Translations under genes and position numbers: made by a program
Notes under the pieces: generated by a model
Database searches by the model: none
Told to the model about the DNA's origin: nothing
What the model saw: the letters and a program-made list of their open reading frames with translations, nothing else
Assembly: GCA_902625415.1 (NCBI GenBank)
Contig: CACOBG010000003.1
Location: 89,156-153,155 of the forward strand
Direction of reading: 5' to 3'
Source of the DNA: an uncultured SAR86 cluster bacterium
Lineage (GTDB): Bacteria; Pseudomonadota; Gammaproteobacteria; Magnimaribacterales; AG-339-G14
DNA: 64,000 bases
Shown: piece by piece, positions 60,789 to 64,000 of the stretch
Layout: each line of letters begins with the position of its first letter
Position numbering within the stretch: the stretch's first letter is position 1

Positions 60789-61499
60789 TTAACTAAAAAT
60801 TTCTGATAAAAAGTCTTTAAAAATTTTCCAGGACCTCTGATCGGCATCCTGAGAATAAACCGTTCCGAAACTTGGATCATTGGCATCAGGATTTGTAAAA
60901 GCATGCATGGCATTACCAAAAGAATGTAATTGCCAATCGATATTTTTTTTGTTCATTTCTTCAGAAAAAGAGTCAATTTGATCTTGTCCTACCATAGGAT
61001 CTAAATGGCCATGAAGAACTAATAGTTTCGCGTTAATATCTTTGTCCTCAAGGTCTTCAGAACCAGATAAAAAACCATGAAAACTAACGGCCCCTTTTAA
61101 ATCCACTCCGCTTCTAGCAAGATCTAGAGAAACTAAGCCGCCAAAACAGTATCCCATAATGGCAATTTTTGAAGCATCTACTCCCTCAAGTTTTTTTGCT
61201 GCCTCATATGCGCCAACAATAATCTGAGACAAATTTTTTCTATCGTCTAATAAAGGTTGCATCATCGATTGATTCTCCTCATTAGATTTGCCAACCTTTC
61301 CGTCTCCATACATATCAATAGCAAATGCATTGTAGCCATCTTCAGCAAGCTTATTTGCTATACCTTCAACAAATCCATCTCTGCCTGCCCAAGTGTGAGC
61401 AATAAGAATACATGGAGCATTTTTAGCCTCTGGCTTTACATGCAAACCCTCAAACCTTTTGGAATTTACTTCATATGATACAAGTTCGTTATTCATCAA
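60789..61499 (-). CDS. Dienelactone hydrolase family protein
   Basis: AHTWAGRDGFVEGIANKLAEDGYNAFAIDMYGDGKVG, IMGYCFGGLVSLDLA, HGHLDPMV. Confidence 0.93.
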   Translation of the reverse strand: MMNNELVSYEVNSKRFEGLHVKPEAKNAPCILIAHTWAGRDGFVEGIANKLAEDGYNAFAIDMYGDGKVGKSNEENQSMMQPLLDDRKNLSQIIVGAYEAAKKLEGVDASKIAIMGYCFGGLVSLDLARSGVDLKGAVSFHGFLSGSEDLEDKDINAKLLVLHGHLDPMVGQDQIDSFSEEMNKKNIDWQLHSFGNAMHAFTNPDANDPSFGTVYSQDADQRSWKIFKDFLSEIFS

Positions 61500-62020
61500 T
61501 TTTCCTCCTTTAAACCTGACTTAAATCTCTTTCCATTTTGTGCATAATGTTCTGCTGAGCCTTTCAAAATAATTTTTAAATTTTCATCAACCTCTTTCTT
61601 AACCTTTCCAGGAGATCCCATAACAAGCGAATTATCTGGAATTTTTGTTCCCTCTGTAAGAAGAGTATTTGCACCGATTAAACAATTATTTCCAATTTCT
61701 ACATTGTTCAAGATGACAGAATTAATTCCAATTAACGAATTGTTTCCAATTGTGCAGCCATGAAGCATGACTTTATGGCCCACGGTGACATTTTCTCCAA
61801 TGATAATTGGACTTCCAGGATCAACATGCAAAACCGATAAATCTTGAATGTTTGAACCTTTACCAATGATTATTTTTTCTACATCGCCTCTGATTACCGC
61901 TCCAAACCAAACGCTTACATCTTCTCCGAGTTCTACTTGACCCAGAACAGTGGCATTCGGAGCAATATAAAAATTATCTCCTACCGTTTTAACCCTATGC
62001 TGATCTAAAGTATAAATCAT
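61496..62020 (-). CDS. Gamma carbonic anhydrase-like left-handed beta-helix protein (YrdA family)
   Basis: FYIAPNATVLGQVELGEDVSVWFGAVIRGDVEKIIIGKGSNIQDLSVLHVDPG, GHKVMLHGCTIGNNSLIGINSVILN. Confidence 0.94.
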   Translation of the reverse strand: MIYTLDQHRVKTVGDNFYIAPNATVLGQVELGEDVSVWFGAVIRGDVEKIIIGKGSNIQDLSVLHVDPGSPIIIGENVTVGHKVMLHGCTIGNNSLIGINSVILNNVEIGNNCLIGANTLLTEGTKIPDNSLVMGSPGKVKKEVDENLKIILKGSAEHYAQNGKRFKSGLKEEN

Positions 62021-62582
62021 CTATATCAATATCTATTTCAATTAACTCCAGAAATTGTAATGTAAAACCTAAAGTTAATCCCCAAATTTTCTGGTTTTCA
62101 TAATTTATAACTGGGGTCTCAAAGGTTTCACCACTTGCATTAGTAATTTTGTTTGATATCAGAGGATCTTCTTTAAGATAGTTTAAAGGAACAGAAAAAA
62201 TCGTTTCTACCTCTTTGGGGTCTTTTTTAAACTTTAAACTTCCTTCTGCGTAACCTACATAAGGCGTGACACTTATTCCAAATCTTGATTCTTGAGGATC
62301 CATCCGGCCAAGTATTCTAATTGAATTAGGTTCTACTCCAATCTCTTCATATGTCTCCCTTAAAACGGTTTCGATCAGGTTTCTATCTTCTTCTTCTTTT
62401 TTTCCGCCTGGGAATGCAACCTCTCCTGCGTGTGAAGGTAATTTTTTAGATCTTTCTGTGAAGACGATTGAATATTCGTTTTCATTATCAGTTATTAAAA
62501 TTAATACTGCTGCTTGAGGTAATTTTTCGTCTGACTTCTTCGGATTCAAATCATTTAGTCTTTTTTCTATGAAAGGGATCAT
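61995..62582 (-). CDS. NUDIX hydrolase, CoA pyrophosphatase-like
   Basis: LPSHAGEVAFPGGKKEEEDRNLIETVLRETYEEIGVEPNSIRILGRMD. Confidence 0.92.
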   Translation of the reverse strand: MIPFIEKRLNDLNPKKSDEKLPQAAVLILITDNENEYSIVFTERSKKLPSHAGEVAFPGGKKEEEDRNLIETVLRETYEEIGVEPNSIRILGRMDPQESRFGISVTPYVGYAEGSLKFKKDPKEVETIFSVPLNYLKEDPLISNKITNASGETFETPVINYENQKIWGLTLGFTLQFLELIEIDIDIDDLYFRSA

Positions 62583-62639
62583 TATGTTAATAAAAGGTAT
62601 TGAATTATACTTGCTTACTTAATTAAAGCAGGAAAAACT

Positions 62640-63173
62640 TTGAAATTTTGTACTCAATGCGGCGGTCCCGTATCTAAAAAGATACCCCAAGACGACAATC
62701 GAGAAAGATATGTATGTAACGATTGTGGATTTATTCACTATCACAATCCAAATGCGGTCGTAGGAACTTTACCCTACTGTGGAGATAAAATTCTTTTATG
62801 TAAAAGAGGAATAGAACCAAGAAAAGGTTTATGGACCTTACCAGCTGGTTTTTTAGAGTTGGGAGAAACATTACAAGAAGGAGCTTTAAGAGAAACCAAA
62901 GAAGAAACCAATTCAACTGTAAAAATAGATGATATATATTTTATGTTTGATATTCCTCAAATCGGACAATTTTATGTTCTTTATAAAGCTTCTATAGAAG
63001 AAAATTCTTATTCTCCAACTACGGAAAGTCTTGAGGTTGAATTGTTTTCCTATGATGAAATACCTTGGGATGAACTAGCCTTCCCTTTTGTGCCCATTGC
63101 TCTCGAGCAATTCTATGAGGATTTAAATGAGGGTTATTTTCCTCTTAGAATCAGAGAGTTAGTAAAGAAATAG
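62640..63173 (+). CDS. NUDIX hydrolase with N-terminal zinc ribbon
   Basis: KFCTQCGG...YVCNDCGFIHYHNPNAVVGTLPY; GLWTLPAGFLELGETLQEGALRETKEETN; TTG or ATG-type start not certain. Confidence 0.92.
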   Translation: MKFCTQCGGPVSKKIPQDDNRERYVCNDCGFIHYHNPNAVVGTLPYCGDKILLCKRGIEPRKGLWTLPAGFLELGETLQEGALRETKEETNSTVKIDDIYFMFDIPQIGQFYVLYKASIEENSYSPTTESLEVELFSYDEIPWDELAFPFVPIALEQFYEDLNEGYFPLRIRELVKK

Positions 63174-63174
63174 C

Positions 63175-64000
63175 TTAACTATAAAAATTCCTGGCATTTA
63201 AAAATAATTTAAACCAGGGGCTATGCTTTCCATTTTCATTTGTCCAGGATAATTGATTGTTTAAAAAACTTCTTTCAGGGTGCGGCATCATAATTAAAAA
63301 TCTCCCATCATCATTTGTCACCGCAGTAATGCCATGAATGGAACCATTGGGATTTTCTGGGAAATCTTTAGCTTCCATGCCTTTATTTGTACAAAATTGC
63401 ATGGGTGCTAGATTGTCGGAAATTATTTTTTTTGCGCTTAGGTGTTCAGGAAAAATCATTTTGCCCTCTCCATGATTTACAGGTACTAAAAGCTGAGAAC
63501 CTTCCATGCCATCAAAAAAATTAGAATTGGATTTGTTTATCTTTACTTGAACCATTCTCGCTTCAAATCTATTACTATTATTTCTTTCAAGTTTTGGCCA
63601 ATGTTGAGTGCCTGGAATCAATTCTTTAAGCTCTGACATAACCTGACACCCATTGCAGATTCCCAATGCAAAAGTATCTTGTCGATGAAAAAATTCAAAA
63701 AATTTATCTTTAAGCTTCGAATTAGATTTTATTGACTGCGCCCACCCTCTTCCTGCTCCAAGGATATCGCCATAAGAAAAACCCCCTGGAAAAGCAAGAC
63801 CTTGAAAATTATCCAAAGAACCCGAATTATCCAGAAGATCTCTCATGTGAACATCAATAACTTTGAAGCCAGCTTGGGAAAAAGCTGCTGCCATTTCTAA
63901 ATGAGAATTAACTCCTTGATCTCTCAAGATGGCTATTTTTGGAGCCTTACTTAGATATCTTTTATTAAATTTAAAATTAAATTTTTGGGTTAGCTTCGAC
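63175..64000 (-). CDS. purL: Phosphoribosylformylglycinamidine synthase, C-terminal glutaminase part, truncated by the window edge
   Basis: Frame open to the window end: KRYLSKAPKIAILRDQGVNSHLEMAAAFSQAGFKVIDVHMRDLL, AFPGGFSYGDILGAGRGWAQSI, FALGICNGCQVMSEL, MMPHPERSF. Confidence 0.96.
   Translation of the reverse strand, partial: SKLTQKFNFKFNKRYLSKAPKIAILRDQGVNSHLEMAAAFSQAGFKVIDVHMRDLLDNSGSLDNFQGLAFPGGFSYGDILGAGRGWAQSIKSNSKLKDKFFEFFHRQDTFALGICNGCQVMSELKELIPGTQHWPKLERNNSNRFEARMVQVKINKSNSNFFDGMEGSQLLVPVNHGEGKMIFPEHLSAKKIISDNLAPMQFCTNKGMEAKDFPENPNGSIHGITAVTNDDGRFLIMMPHPERSFLNNQLSWTNENGKHSPWFKLFLNARNFYS

Overview
The window is a gene-dense, AT-rich bacterial chromosome segment. Gene content and order suggest a streamlined marine gammaproteobacterium, possibly SAR86-like; that placement is inference. 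It runs from the 3' part of purM to the C-terminal part of purL. I support about 70 protein-coding genes, including two small ones absent from the ORF track: ccmD, and a DUF2256-like zinc-ribbon gene next to a photolyase. There are also 4 tRNAs (Val-GAC, Leu-TAG, Arg-CCT, Ser-GCT), a LexA operator in front of umuDC, a SAM-II-type riboswitch with an attenuator in front of metY, and a terminator after metY. I see no CRISPR arrays, transposases or prophage genes. The best second-look items are: (1) a SAM-II-like aptamer whose 3' strand is a perfect 10-bp antiterminator for the adjacent intrinsic terminator; (2) an 810-aa SMC that appears to lack a hinge domain; (3) a secreted zincin metallopeptidase lying tail-to-tail with a stand-alone protein that resembles a metallopeptidase propeptide; (4) an MsrA-thioredoxin-MsrB fusion whose stop codon is T8-A9-G10 of the downstream tRNA-Val; (5) an operon combining beta-helix, diheme cytochrome, rhodanese and flavin monooxygenase genes; (6) absence of csrA and ybaB at their usual syntenic positions; (7) convergent gene ends packed within 12 nt or overlapping throughout the window.
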